Of a stretch of DNA of 64,000 bases, positions 34,531 through 47,903 are shown one piece after another. The translations under genes were made by a program, and so were the position numbers. Numbering within the stretch: position 1 is the stretch's first letter; the number at the start of each line of letters is the position of its first letter. The notes below the pieces were generated by a model that searched no databases, was not told the origin of the DNA, and was given only the letters and a program-made list of their open reading frames with translations. The stretch is from Moniliophthora roreri. Lineage: Eukaryota > Basidiomycota > Agaricomycetes > Agaricales > Marasmiaceae. Where the stretch lies: NCBI GenBank assembly GCA_001466705.2, contig LATX02000181.1:558001-622000 (forward strand), read 5' to 3'.

Positions 34531-37500
34531 GTAGAAGCAGTAAGACATTGAAAAGGTGATATACAATAAAAGGGAAAAGGGCGAGGAGGAAAAATTCTTC
34601 TTTTTCCTGGAGTAACTAATAGAATTATGTATCAAGAATAATAACAGGAAAAAGTATAGCTTATCACACTGGACACAACCACTGGGGCAGTAGAACAGCA
34701 CCTGCAATTTCTTACTCTAAACTCTGCCACATGTTGGCCTTATAGGTATGGATCCTGGGCTGCAAAGATTTAGAAGAGATGCAAAGCTGTTTGACAAGAC
34801 CTTTAGAGAATGGCTGAAGGCTATAGACATGGCAAGAGAGGGATACAGATGATTTAAAGATCTAGTAAGAGCATATTTTAAGTTCTTAATAAATATTGGA
34901 TGCTAATGCCATAAGGCTGAAAGGCATAGGTGCTGTTCTATTGTCTTTATGGCAGTTGGCATGCTACTGCCCTGGTAGTGTCCAGTATTAGGAACATAGA
35001 GAAAAAGTGTAATTCTATCTTACACAGAATATATGTAGGAACAAGCTATATTATAGTGAGATGATAATGGCTCAAGAGAAAGAGAAAAGAATGTATATAA
35101 ATAGGTGTACAACCACACATAAGGTGTGGCATGTAGGAAATACACATAGTAAGCTATATGCAGTATGCTTACAACAGACTATTTTGAGTCTGTGCTAGAA
35201 TTATCTACTATTATGCTAGGTTGACTTTCATATCTGACAACTCCTTTAATGACACCTATAAGCTTCAAAGAAGGTCCTATAGAATACCTCACATACCATA
35301 TCATTTTGTCTATAATGATACAGATTTGACTGTCTTTCAACCAAAATTTGAATCTCAGGCTGTATAAAATTTTAATAATAGTGTATTAGCCTCTAATCTT
35401 GTATTTGTATAATAGCAAACCTTACCCTTGTCATATTTGTAGTGTGAGTATCTGCAGTATATGTTGACCTAGTTGTATCCAAATTCCTGCCTGCTACAAA
35501 GCTGGAACTTGAGGTATCAACTGTAGTAGGCAACATTATCTGTTTATGGTATTGTCGTGAGTTAAGCCTAATGAAACCAGTTAATACAAGCTGAAGAATT
35601 ACATTTAGAAACCTACGTTGATAGAATTGAGTTGCTGTACACTGTAAAAGTCTCAAGGTCAATAGCATCAAGCCAAAAAGTAGTTAATAATACATACATT
35701 TTCCAACAATTGTGAAAGTCCCAGTATATAGGAGATTATTTTGCCTTGAAACCATCTGGAAAATGTGAACATGCTGAATATATACTTATTTTACATGGAA
35801 ATCACTGAAATATAACATACCAGGATGAGAGGACAGATACCAACTACACTATTGGCATCTTCAATGAAACTTATTGGCTGGTAAAATAAGAAAACAAAAT
35901 ACCTAGTCAATGCTCCATTGTTAATGGCATGGACAATAAGCTTGTTGATAAGTGTGTCTGTACTAGTAGCAAGCAGAACAAGAGTTAGAAATTGTATAAA
36001 TCAATATCAGAGCCAGAAGTTACAAACCTTTTGATGCCTGAACGACCTTTATGCAGGTAATATGAAATAGCTGAAGCACAGATAACATCCTCAGCAGCAG
36101 CAATTGTATGTGTGATGACAGCCATTGTCTAGAGCCAATTTGAAATAAGTTAGATAAGGAATAAGACTAAAATATACCATTAATGTCTCATTCTCAAAAT
36201 ATAGCATGTAAGAATGCATTTGAACTCTAGAAGTGTATTAGTATTTTTTTCAGCACCACAAGCTAGCAATGATTTATACCCTCCAACCATGATATCTGTG
36301 TAGTAGTAATTAGTCAGAATTTGCAGGAGCATTGTAAAAATACATACAAATAGAGGATGCTACCCATTCCACCACTAGGATTAGAGTAAAATCCTAGTGA
36401 AGCTGAGAACACATACCAAGTTGAACCATCTTCAGGAGACACTTAGAAGGTATCAGGTATCAGTATAAGAAATTAGTAAAATCAGACAGAGATTACACTT
36501 ACCAATATGACACATATCCACCAACCCTTTTTATTGCTGACTGTGAATACTTTAGTACTGCTAGTGTGAAAGTAGCTTTTATACTTACTTTTGTAAATTT
36601 GTGCTGTATAAAATAAGTGCACAATTGTGTTCAGTGCATCCTATGACTATGCTTGAACTCTCAAGCACAACAAAGGTCCAATGAGATCTTACTGTTACAG
36701 CAATTAAACCCTTGAAAAGGCCTTTCAGTGAAAACAAAGCCAAAAATAATAGTTCAAACTTACAATAATACTCCTAAGGAACAGCTAGTGATTATCCTTG
36801 AACAATATAAAAGTAGAAGAACTGACCAGACAATATCCAATGAAGCAAGGGGATTGGCATAGTTTGTAATTAAATGATAATATACTGCATGGATTGCCAT
36901 AATCTCATGGAGTGTTTCAAGGATGCTAAAAGAAATGCAACAGTCAATTGAGATTTGATGCCAATGCAGAATCACAAACAGGATAGCCAGTACCTGAAGG
37001 GTCTTATCATCAGCAATGCCAACAAACAAGAGATACATAAGACTTACAACACCTCGAAGCAACAATCGGTCATTGTAATGTCGAAAGAAGTACCATGTTT
37101 GAAGACAGGTGACACCATACAGACTATGGAAGTAAAATGCACTGTTCAGAGTTTATGATGACTAAGGATAGGCGGGTACACACCATGATGATAGGATAAT
37201 TGTCACCAGAAAAGAACCAAATGTACTTCCTGGGTCAACAGTTATGGAAGATGTATCCATGTTCTGTAAACCTCTAACAGTCTCCAAGCCGCTAGTTTAT
37301 ATATGTATGACCGGCGACTAACCACATACACTTATTCCATTCTCTGATCTATATCCTCGGAGCTACTCAGATGGGGTTATGATTCTAACAATATGCATCA
37401 AGTTCCAGTTATTTTGCGGGTGTCATGCCGTATTGTTACATGCGCACTGAGGCTATAACCGTAGTGTAGAGGTGAAGGGTATGGTGGGGAAGTGTATGGT

Positions 37501-38775
37501 GTCTGACTTGGCCAGCAGTGTAAGTACCCCTTACCTTCATTTCTGACGGTGCTGGACAGGTCTCCAGAAGGCCATGTTCTTGGGTGGTATTGGTGGCTGA
37601 AAACTGAGGTTACGGTATTAGCGGGTAAGAGTACAGCGTTGATTTTTGAGCACACCCATGTGCAACCTTTAGCTGGGTCTCGCCCACCGCAGAGGGATAA
37701 CCTCCCGTGTTGATCACGATCAACACTGGAGAGCTGGGGAATTTCGGCAAAGGTGACTTGTTCGGCCTGGGTTGGTTAAACGTTGAGGCCTGATAGTCAG
37801 GAAGGGGCGACAAGATGACAACACGCAAATGTGCTGTTGAAAGCGAAGAACCCCCGACACCTTGTGCGTCTAGGCGCTTTCAATTCCACGTGAATACAAG
37901 TGAGTTTAGAGTAGAATTGCGTAAGTGTTGGGCGGGCTCGGACGATAAATAAACAGAAAACCGACGCGCGCGTTGCCGTGCGATGGTTTCACCTCCATCA
38001 AGATCTATCGTAGACACATCACATCCTTTGGGTACACCGCTGGCAGGATATCGTACGATGGAGGTACGCCAGGAACGATCCGATGATGGACTTCATCCCA
38101 TTGTGTCCCCCATCGTATGTAGTCCCAGAGCCCTTCAGGAAGTCTTTTCTGTGTTTTGGCGCTGAATATGATACAGGACAGTTCTCCTAAACGTCGTTTT
38201 TCATGAGTAGTGACGGCCGTATACGGATTACGGGTGAGCAAAATGTGATTTCTCTTGTATTCGTATTAGTAGGCTCTGATGAAACACAGGACCGGTGATG
38301 ACAGGATCAAGTAACCATGGACGACGATGCAGTGGGTAATGTAGGTGAGATTTACTCGAATCGCATCTATTAGCTTGACAGCATTAGTTGCAATTACTGC
38401 GAAAGAAAGTGAATCTGCACCTTAGATCACCAAGCAGCCTTGCGTGAAACCCCCCTTCTAATTCATTGACGGCGTGGACCTAGACTACAGTCCAAGATCG
38501 AACTACCTTTTATCGGACTTGTTATGTGTGTCCTTGAAGTAATCTGGTGATAGAAGGTAAAGTGAATGATTGAAACAGAAAGAAAATATGAAGGTTCCCA
38601 TCGCCGAGAGTCAGTAGAAAACATTGATCACGGTGGTCATGACCTCGCGCGAGTCGGAGATATTTCCGGCGTACATAACCGTAACAGCACCCTTTTCAAA
38701 ACCTTCCTTCCCGACTGTCATCCACCTGCTCATTTCGTCTGGTCTTATATGATGTATTCACACTCAACAGTCAAG
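34531..38775. repeat. Segmental duplication copy B (partner at 22012-26340)
   Basis: Same order as copy A: CpG-poor flank, DUF6534 gene (35393-37260, minus), the 24.9-25.7-kb-type segment (37400-38030), and the segment ahead of the CmcJ-like copies (38280-38770). At about 38775 the similarity to copy A ends abruptly inside caacagtcaagc and continues as sequence resembling 31722 onward. The junction therefore joins two different source segments. Confidence 0.85.
35393..37260 (-). CDS. DUF6534-family integral membrane protein, copy B (integrity uncertain)
   Basis: Near-identical duplicate of the gene at 22858-24748, with start ATG at 37260 and the same segment order: YGVTCLQTWYFFRHYN, LETLHEIMAIHAVYYHLI, VFTVSNKKGWWICVIL, EDVICASAISYYLHKGRSGI and GFIRLNSRQYHK, with a Ser/Thr-rich tail. 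Exon borders appear conserved with copy A, and the same region of uncertain splice phase exists (36930-37060), so both may share the same defect or the same introns I misread. The difference from copy A is mostly scattered transitions. No function is known for the family. Confidence 0.6.
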
Positions 38776-40045
38776 CTCATCTGATGTATTCCTACTTGAA
38801 CAGCCAAATCCAACTTTCAAATGTCTTTCCAAGATCTTGATCTGCAAGTCGACGACAGGCGTGCTTACTGCGAAGCAAAATTCCATCTCATTATACTTTG
38901 CCTGCCGCAGGAGATAAAGAGGGGCAAGGCTCGCGTTGTTGGTTTGTGTAACTGAGCAGAGAGAACGAGAGCAGATGGGACTGCCCGTCGAGGTGAGCAA
39001 AAACTTGATTCATTATACACTTGGTTTAAGTATTGACTACTTCTTGTCATTTTGCAAGGTTCTTCCTTCACGAATTCCGTACTTTGTCATATATCCATCC
39101 ATTCTCGCACCAAAAATTTTGGCTGGGATCAGAGGAACGTTTCGGTATTATCAAGATAGACATCCCTAAAATTTGACCTGGAAAATCTTGTCGAACACGC
39201 GTATCTCATGCGTGGGCACCTCACATGGCCTCGATCCTCCTCCAGCCTATAAAAATAGCTTAGGGACCCATGATGAGGCTTCCTCTGGTCGTCAATATCT
39301 GCTGGAATGTCTATAAAGTGGTTTCTGAAGTCAAAAGACACGTGATGGTATGCAATGCTCTTTTCTCGCTCGGCCCAAGCTGATATTAATCTAAAAGAAA
39401 GGCTTCATCAGTCGGAATATCTGAGGAATACGTCTCTTCGGCTCCCTTTAGCTGTTCGCCACCACCGCGAAGGTGACAATGGCTTTTCATACTCCAAAAA
39501 ACGCGGACCTGCTTCGTTGGCTCACGTCGACCAAACTCCCCTCACGAAGACGAAGAACGAAGACGAAGCCGCCGAGCGCTTGAAGCACCTCTCCCAAATC
39601 GGCAACCTCTGTTGTTCCATCTCGCATTCTGCGTTAGACTGACCTCTTGTGGTGTGCGGTTATTGTTCAGTTAACCCGAAAGAGGATGTGGTACCAGTGG
39701 ATTTGGCGTACGCTGATAGAGCGAAGGAGACATTTGGTGTCGAGTATAATCCTGAGCACAAATGGAAGTATTCGCGAGGGATTACGCGATTACGCCGGAG
39801 GACATCTTGATCAAGTGGTTCGTTGTTTGTTCCATTTTGTAATTATCGGGGCTGACACGGCTGAATCGTAGCTATGATTCTATCGAAGACGGAAGTGTTG
39901 CGGTGCTTACACCTCATACTGCTTTCGAAAATCCAACTGCTTCCGAAGGAAGCCCTTTCAGGGAGTCCATTGAGCTCAGAGCTCTTGTTGTCCCAGTCCT
40001 TGATAATGCAGCAGGAGAGATATTGCTAGTATATCTCTCAGTGTC
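38776..40045 (+). pseudogene. CmcJ/AsaB-like hydroxylase/desaturase pseudogene, copy 3
   Basis: Very close to copy 2 in its first part (38776-39870) with the same segments: RHHREGDN, KKRGPASLAHVDQTPLTK, EDVVPVDLAYADRAKETFG, and DSIEDGSVAVLTPHTAFENP with RESIELRALVVPV near 39885-39995. Beyond about 40000 it continues with sequence like copy 1 (27500-27840), whereas copy 2 is cut short, so copy 3 is a mosaic or the more complete ancestor. It has the same kind of stops and frame changes and is not expected to give an enzyme. Confidence 0.65.
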
Positions 40046-40405
40046 AATTACCTATCCCCCAAGTTCCCGGAGGCACTGCTCGCACCAAACTCTCAGAGAT
40101 AACGTGAAAAGACAGCTGAATCGAAGTGAGGAGGTGGGACAGAGTCGTTTAAGAGTGGTAAAGCGAGGATGCCAGAGGAAGGGGACGAAGACTGATGGCG
40201 TCTCTAGTATTTGTTCTGGCGGAAGCACCGCGAAATTGCCGTGAAAGCACGCTTAGGAAAGCCAACGAAATGGAACAAGCTCAAGCGGATTTTGTTCATC
40301 ATGAACACTTTGGTGTGTCCATTGCCTCTCTTGACGACGTATTATTTATCAAGTTATGTTCACAGCTAACCATGTACTCCCTTGTGCGGCCTCTTGACAA
40401 GCAGT

Positions 40406-40858
40406 ATGAGCTATTTCGATCGAACGCCACTGGATTTGGTCTATCGTATTGTTGACTATTTCCAAGGCTCGAAAAAGTATCCTAAAGCCTGCTCCTTTCG
40501 TACAGTCATTAGCGCTTTCCTAGCCAGGTCAGGAGAAGCTTTCTAACAGTCATCGTAGGTGTTTCTGGCCATCTCCAAGAACAGTAATTTCTGAAATATT
40601 ATCAGTTATCAGTCAAAGTCTCAGGTGCTTAGACAGTTTACCAGAGCAGTTACTCCCTCTCCTTCATTGCTTACGTCTCGAGAATATCGCGATGAGCTCT
40701 ACTGGTACTTCATACGTGCTTTACATCCCACATTGAGCCGTTTCACGCGACTTCGAAGCCTTACTCTTCGTGATCTCACCGTTAGGTGCGATGCTGATTC
40801 CATCGCACTGCTACAGGCATTGGACAATCTGAAGAGGCACATTTTCCCTCTGCCGTAA
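40406..40858 (+). pseudogene. Truncated F-box gene remnant
   Basis: From ATG 40406 the frame reads MSYFDRTPLDLVYRIVDYF and continues to RTVISAFLA, an F-box-like start; after a probable intron and a frame change, LSRFTRLRSLTLRDLTV follows, like the first leucine-rich segments of the F-box genes in this window, and it stops at 40858. The remaining ~250 residues expected are missing. The first few codons also occur in the copy-1 block (near 28036), where they end in different sequence, so the duplication cut through this gene. Confidence 0.45.
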
Positions 40859-41453
40859 ACTTTCCTTTTACAATACTCACTACTCTTCCCGATTGCGGTA
40901 GACCGCAACCTTCTACACGTCGACAATACATACTATACACGCTTTGGAATCATCAACTCAATCCCCAAACTGTATATAAAGAATTTGATTGTATTTCTTC
41001 TTTGTAAACTACTACAGTTCTTCCTACTATATAATCCACAGGCTCTGTTCTGGCAGAGAAAACAAGGAGACTTAAATATATACACGGGTGCGAGACAGAT
41101 GAGATAAAGCTAGCTATTACGACAGGAGTTAGGGGGGATGGGTACGTTGTATCACTTAAATGGTCGGAGTTTAATGTAGCTTTTTGGTTTTCTTCTATCG
41201 AAGAGGCAGGCAGGGGGAAACGGAAGGGCAGCGAGATGGAGTGAGGTTGAGTGTAATGATGCGGCGACGCACAACGTTGAGCGGACGAGGAAGAAGAAAC
41301 GAACAGCAGACGGCAACGGTGACGAGAGAAAACAATATGACAAAGAAGGAAAGTGATCCGGGTCGTAGTTATAGCTAGCCCATGAATGCGATAACCCAAA
41401 GAAAAATGGTATCCATGAATGAATCAGAAAGGAAGGTGAGAATCGTGCCACAT

Positions 41454-44400
41454 CTAGTTCTTCTTCCCCAAACTCAACGTCTTCATTTTCTCCTCCAATA
41501 TCGACGATATGCACGTGCTGTCCTCCTTCATGTCCTCCTGCGTCTTCCTCGCCAACGATGGCGTTAGCACAGGTGCTACATCCTCCCTCTTCACAGGCAT
41601 AGAGGTATCCTCCAAGTCAACGACACGAACAACCGCCTTGCCCTCCAACACCTTACGAACCTTATCGGCATCCCACGTTCTACCATTACCATTACCGACG
41701 CCACCATTGAGCGCATGCGGTTTACCAGCACCTGCTGCCACAGGCGACGTAGATGAGCCACCAGAGAAGGCATCCCAGAATGCACTGCCCAGTCTGCCCA
41801 ACAATGTCTGGCTCGCGGTAGTTGCCAATGCAGCTGCGACCATCATTTGTTGTTGCTGAGCACGAACTTGTTCTGGTGTCTGCTTCTTACCAGCACCGGC
41901 GCCCGATGCAGAAGGTGATGAGTGTTTGCCGGCCAACAACGTGCTGAGAATACGAGGAGATGAAGGAGTAGGAGAAGAAGGAAGATTTGGCTTGTTGCTG
42001 TTGACAAAGTAGTGCGGCTTGAGCTGGCTGGCAAGACCACCAGCAATACCACCCAGTCTGGGAGCACCGAAGCTGTTGAAAGTAGGGCTGGGAAGCAAAT
42101 TGCCTTTTGGTCCCAGATTCGAGTATGGCAAGTGGGGCGAAGTGAGGTAAGGAGAAGGATATTGCGGATTGGAGTTGACGAATGGCGACGGTGAAGATAT
42201 TCTGTCGGGATGGTACTTCTCCTTGGGATTTGTCGACGTCGGTGAAGGGATAGAGGATATCGAGGACGCCGGTGAGACTGGTTTCGGTGCGACCACATTG
42301 TTGACCTCGTGATGGCGGTTGCTGTTGTTCTGGGCAGCCATCTTGGTCCAGAGCTGCATACGATACCTATTGAAATACAATTAGCCAGTGCCCAAATACC
42401 AATTGACAACGACAATACTTACGCATCCATACTTTTCATCGTGAACGCATTCCCTTCGACGAAGTTATCAAACTCCCCAACGGGCGGTCCCCTGCCATCC
42501 ATCTCAACATCTGAGTCGTCATCATTGAGCGTCGGGTTCATATTTTCCTGTAACCTTCGCTTCCTAACGATACCAGAAGCGGCCTCCGCCGCTTGACGTT
42601 CTGCAAGCGCAGCCTCATTTGCAGCAACGACATCTCTCACCCACTTGCTCACGCTCAGATCATCCTCCGTCCTCCTACTGGAACCGATGATATTTCCGAT
42701 CGAGGACAACTCTGGCATCAACACCGTATGTACAGGTGTAATACCCCCACCGAATCCAAATCCACCAAAGCCGACTCCACCCATGACTGGCGACATACCT
42801 CCCCAAAATGCCGCCTGCCCCGCGTTGGACACATCTTTCTGCGTATTGGGTGTCACGAGAGATGATGACGATGACGCTGATGGTGATGAAGCTGTGGCAT
42901 CCTTGGCAGTTGTCCTAGCAGCCAATTCTTCGGCAGCACTTCTTTCGGGTAAAGGAGCAGGCGGTGGCAAATTCAAGATCGGTACATCTTCGATGCTCAA
43001 GGGCTGAGCATTGACGGCATTGAGATTGACATTCATGCCTTCTCCAGCACCCTTCACCATTGTCGGAGATAACAAGGACGTAGTCGAAGCTGGTGAGTGG
43101 GGAGAGATGGCATGTTGACGACCTTCAAGAAGGGCTTTCTTGAGTGCGGCAATTTCTTGACGGAGGGCAAGATTCTCAGATTGAGTCGAACCCAGCTCGG
43201 ATCGGATCGCTTGAAGGAGCCGATCGCGCTCTGCAATGTCGAGTTCGAGGGTAGAAATGTATTCTATAAATGTACGCCATGAGTAAAAGACGAGGAACGA
43301 CAATCTAAAAAAGGTTACCTTTGCGCCTGACCCTAAAGTTTCTGGCACTGATCTTGTTCCTAAGCTGCCTCTTTTCCTTACTGGTCATCTTCTGGAATAC
43401 TTCTGGCGGGGGTCGCCAGTCAGCAGGTAAATCATCGTCATCCTTTTCGTCGTCGTCAGCAATGGATTCTGCCTTGCTGGCTGCAGCCTTCTTGCTAGCA
43501 GAGACATTCTCTTTGTTCTTCGTCGTAGGGGTAGCTGCACCCGCAGGTGCTGTAAGGAGGGATGAGGTAGATGTGACTGGAAGAGAGGAAGTGGTAGTTG
43601 ATAATGTGGCGTTAGATGAAGAAGCGTGTTTCTTGGTCACACCACCACTTTGAACGGTGCCTTTCCGGGATTTGCCATGACCACCGACCTTGACAGGTGT
43701 GATTGTCAAAGTAGTTGATTCTTGGGGAGGAGTAGAGGCCTTCTTCGCTGCACGTTTCTTCGTCGAACTGTCTGCATCTGCATCGGTGGATTCAGAGCTC
43801 TCGACAGCAACAGCATCTTGTGATTCTTTCTGCTCATCCTGAAGAGCGGAGTCGGCGAGTGTACCAACCAGCTGGGGGTCGATGGCCATCTGCTGGGAAT
43901 TTGATGCAGCGGTGACCGCCATGTCAACGTCAGAGGCAGAGTTTATCGCAGTCTGCGCACCAACTATCGAGCGGAGAAAGTCGTAATCACTAGATGATGT
44001 CGATGGCGCGAATGCATTTGTGCTGTAGGCACCCGAACCGAAAGAGAGCCCCATCCCACCTCCGCCACCTGTGCTCCCTCCAATGCCGAGTCCTAGTCCC
44101 AATCCTCCCAATCCATTCATACCCATGCTTGGATCCGTCTTCCATTCTTCATCCAAAAAGTTGAAAAAAGAAGACGAGGTAGACGACCCAAACGACCCAA
44201 ATCCATACGGATCATCCTGGATCTCAGGGAAAGAGCTTTGAAGAGGTTGCTGAGGTGGAGTGGTCAACATAGACGTGGGTGATGATGCTCTTGATGAGCT
44301 TGAATGGCCCGGAGAACCAGGGCCTGTGCTGCTGGCACTCGATGCCGCAGCAGGAGGTAGTGTTGACGATGAAGCGAAGAGCTCCGTGTTGAGGAACTCT

Positions 44401-44474
44401 GAAAAGTCATTATCTGTGTTGTTCATTGTCGCCGGTGGCGGTGAGAGAAAGGAAACTGGATTGTCGACGAGCAT
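41454..44474 (-). CDS. bZIP transcription factor
   Basis: Exons 43319-44474, 42423-43263 and 41454-42366 join in frame to 969 aa. Residues 1-350 are Ser/Thr/Pro/Gly-rich with NNTDNDFSEFLNTELF near the start. The bZIP spans ~361-430: basic region KRQLRNKISARNFRVRRKEY (NxxSARxFRxRR signature), split by the first intron, then a leucine zipper with YISTLELDIAERDRLLQAI and SENLALRQEIAALKKALLEG. The rest is Gly/Ser/Ala-rich low complexity and ends in KTLSLGKKN. It would bind DNA as a dimer in the nucleus. The basic region resembles a group of fungal MBZ1-like regulators, which I cannot confirm. Start chosen at 44474 (MLVDNPVSF); an in-frame upstream frame adds 18 residues without a better start. 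Confidence 0.9.
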
Positions 44475-45497
44475 GGTAATAGTGAAAGAGAGAGAAATGT
44501 GACAAGGAATGAGGCCGCAGGGTCTCACTCCGCCCCACTGCGCTGCCTTGACTTTTTTTTCCCACGATTTTCACACCGAAGACTGACGCGGCCTCGGCGT
44601 TGAAATAAACACGCTGACTCATTCTTGTTCTTCCACATTCCATCTCTTGATGCGCTCGGACTAGTTTTCTCCGACTGCCACGGCAAAATCGTCACTGGGT
44701 GGCGCTACAGACGTGGCTCAAGTCGCAGCCTTGCTCGATTTCCTGGAACATGTGTCGCGTGGTCCTCCGTAAAACCCCTCCGTTTCACCACTGCCGCCCA
44801 TTTCTTTACGTCTGGAAAAAAGCCTTCGTGTCACATAGAAATTTTTTGAAGGGATTCACTATTGCATCTTCTCGAGTCGATATATCCTTATATGGTCGTT
44901 GGAATTCTTCTGCTACCGGCACTTCGCCCTGGATCTGGGTAGCTAGAGGGCCTCAATAAGTCTAACCTGGTCTAAACTTCGATCTCGGAAACCCATAATC
45001 GACATCGACATCGATGCCTGGATGTCTAATCACCATACTTCACGGTTATCTTCCAATAATCTCCAACGCACCACGCTGACTGCTATATCCGAAGCCTCCT
45101 TTCAGGCCTTAGGCTGCCTCATTGTCGTGCATGAATCGTGCAAGACGCTGTACACATTGATGATTCTGCCCCACAGCACATCTGATACCTGCCTCGAGTA
45201 AGGGATCAACCAGTCAGCCATCAACCTGCTGACGTTGGATATACTCCGCTCTAGAACATTGCTATTCAACGACATCAACGATTCTAATCAACAGATCACG
45301 TTTCATGTCATTCGCCGAGCTACCGTGTCAATGCTTATTTCTTGAAGTGGCCACCCGTCCCGACCAATCGCCCCTCTTCTTCACGGTCACGAAATTTCTC
45401 CTCGAGGACGATTTCCAAGTCCGTCTCGCTCTTGATGCCCTTGGGTCGACCAACGAGTTTCAGACAGTAACATCATAGTATTACTTTATAAATACAA
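44475..45497. promoter_or_regulatory. Promoter/5' leader of the bZIP gene and 3' flank of the F-box gene
   Basis: About 1 kb. The part next to 44474 should contain the bZIP promoter and leader. Short frames at 44625-45480 show no consistent protein, though parts near 45150-45480 have codon-like composition and could be an old remnant. No RNA gene recognised. Confidence 0.35.
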
Positions 45498-47001
45498 CTA
45501 TGTGGACCCGTCATTCCAATGCTGTGCGTCCCGAAGATACATCTCCAGATCGAGCGTAAAGTGGCAAGGTACAACATATTCGGTATACCCATAAACTTGA
45601 AACCCCCTGGACTCACTTGTTATCGGCAGTAAATTACGGAAAAAGTCTTTCGTTTCTGTCAATCGATGATGCTCCACGAGTAATGGTAAACGTATGAATA
45701 TTCGTGCATCGTCCGGTAATGGTGTTTTCGCCAGAATCGGATCGATTGTCTGGAAGGATTGATTTCTGAACCTATTACTGATTTCGAGAATGAGGTACTT
45801 CAAATTGGGAGCGGCCAGCCCCAAACCACACAATCCTACAGAAAGCAAGTCTGCAGGCGTTTGGAGAGCCGCTGACCCCCAACTATCAGCCAGCGTGATA
45901 CAGTAGTGTGTAACATTGGGAAGACACCCCGGTTCTAGACGATCAAATTCTGTGACACTTCAGAGAGTATAGGAGTGAAGGAAGAAATACCAGCTTACGA
46001 GTTGTCCCGATTCGAAGGTGTGTCAACGAGTGTCCAATCATCGCCTCGACCGTCTCCAGCTGAGAGTCCAAGAGCTGAAGCCTTCTCAAACGGCGCATGT
46101 CCAGTGGACATCGTTCATCATATAACGCATCGAGATATTCATCTGAATCTCTTGCCGTAAGAATCTCCAGACAAGGCCGGTCTGATGTAACAGGAACAGA
46201 AGCGGCGCCTTCCAACTTTTCATACCCTGTCCTTGGCGGAAGCCCATCCTCAAGCGAGCTCCGTTCTTCCAGTATGATGGAATCCACAATTACAAGCTCC
46301 TTAAGGTGATGGAATCGACGCCTGCCGATGAACTCGTGAAAAGAACGAATGTGTTGGAATCCCGCACACTCCAAAACGAGTCGCTCTATGTTGGACGGTA
46401 GCTGCTCGGCTTCTTCGAAAGGTTTATCGAGGGCTTGAAAGAAGAACTCCAATGCTTGCATGGCATCCGACAATACTCGTATATTTCGATGGTAAATGAA
46501 GGTATGTTGAAACCGTTTCAATGTTATTCCCGTGAGGCAACGTAAATGGGGGATAAATTTTGATAGTGAATTAAGCAATTTCGAGTACGAGGACCATTCT
46601 TGCGAGTAGAAGCTGAGTGTGAGATGTCGGATGAGATGAACGAGTTTTGGAGGAAAGTTTGCCAAGTCTTGGGTGTTTTTGTTAATTTGTATATCTAGGA
46701 GAGGCCTTTTCATTCAATGACATAAGATAAATAAGCAGTACTCACTGTAGAAAAGCCTTTCCCTGCATCTAGGTAGCCATGCCCGACATACCAAAGCACA
46801 CGAGAGTAACCCAGCATTCGACTCCATTACATCAATCATTTCGTCGATTAATTCTTTGGGCAAACGACAAACCCCTTCTTCCTTTTCCAATGGCACATTC
46901 CGGCTACTGTTGAGGCCCTGACAATGACACGAGGTCATGGCAAAAGTGATGGTCGGAGGTAAGTAAATGATTTGGGATTTGGGCGCTTGCTGAGTCGTCA
47001 T
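45498..47001 (-). CDS. F-box / LRR-like protein
   Basis: Exons 46746-47001, 45999-46694 and 45498-45949 join in frame to 467 aa. After a poorly conserved N-terminus comes the F-box: CRLPKELIDEMIDVMES and LSCALVCRAWLPRCRERL. Leucine-rich-like segments follow (LRCLTGITLKRF, NIERLVLECAGF, FHHLKELVIVDS, MRRLRRLQLLDS), then a C-terminal part with LPDDARIFIRLPLL. A distant paralogue of the gene at 15725-17081, with the same three-exon plan and the first intron directly after the F-box. Likely a substrate adaptor of an SCF ubiquitin ligase. A later ATG at 46938 is an equally possible start. Confidence 0.85.
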
Positions 47002-47903
47002 TCTTAGGCGGCATCAGGACTTCCCCGGACCCTGCCACTTTTTCCCGTTTTTGGGCGCTTTTTGGGGCAAAAAAAAAAAAGCCGAAAACGGCAAAGAGGC
47101 CGGAAAAGGGGCAGGGTCCGTACGCGTAAATCCTGACGGTCCCGCCTATAATCCCGTTACCCCGTATGATACACACGTACTATCACCAGCACCAGGTTTC
47201 AAAACGGGTAAGTTTTTCAAGACAAAAGTTCAAGTTCTTAGCTCAAAATATATGCAGTTATCACGAAGGGAACCGAAATACTAGAGGTATACGAGCCCGA
47301 TCTTTTAGGTTGTCAAAGCAAATTTTGTGTTGAAATACATTTTGTAAGTTCCCCTCAATGGAAATCTGAAAGGGAAGAACCATAACATTTAGAGGACCCT
47401 TCAACTGATTAGTATGCCGATTATTGAGGCAGGAAGCGGGAGTTGGCTTCTATAGGACATGACAATAAAAGGAAGACGAGCGTGACAGAATACGGTCAAC
47501 TTCAAGATCCAAGTGAGGAACTGATTTTGATCTGGCGGCGAGCCGGGCAGACTCTGAACCCAGCATTGTGACATTCGTGCCGGATTTTTTGAAACACCCG
47601 CTCTCAACACCGGCAAGTCTCCCTCCCTTTCAGTCCCCTCTGTAGGTGCTAATATTCTTACATATTCATCCTTCATAGGGTATATAGAAATCCTAGTAGA
47701 ACCTGAGGGTGATACACGGAGGGAAAAACATTCTCCGAGAGCCACCTTCACAAATATTGAAACACCTGCGCCCGGCAGTATGAGAAGTATAATAAATGAC
47801 CTTGTATCAAGATAATGTAAAAGGAGCGAATGGCTACAAGTCGTGTTCAAGTTGCAGTGCAAGTGAATGTAAGCGGCGAAGGTGAATGAAATGAAGTCCA
47901 CAA
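47002..47903. other. Intergenic: F-box promoter and 3' flank of the membrane-protein gene
   Basis: No recognised gene. An A-rich run followed by AGCCGAAAACGGC lies at about 47070-47092. Minus-strand frames 47401-47907 have no domain and probably lie in the 3' UTR of the membrane-protein gene. Confidence 0.35.

Noticed and set aside
41152..41453. Minus-strand frames downstream of the bZIP stop as a separate gene
   Set aside because: They are low-complexity frames in the likely 3' UTR, with no start or splice support.
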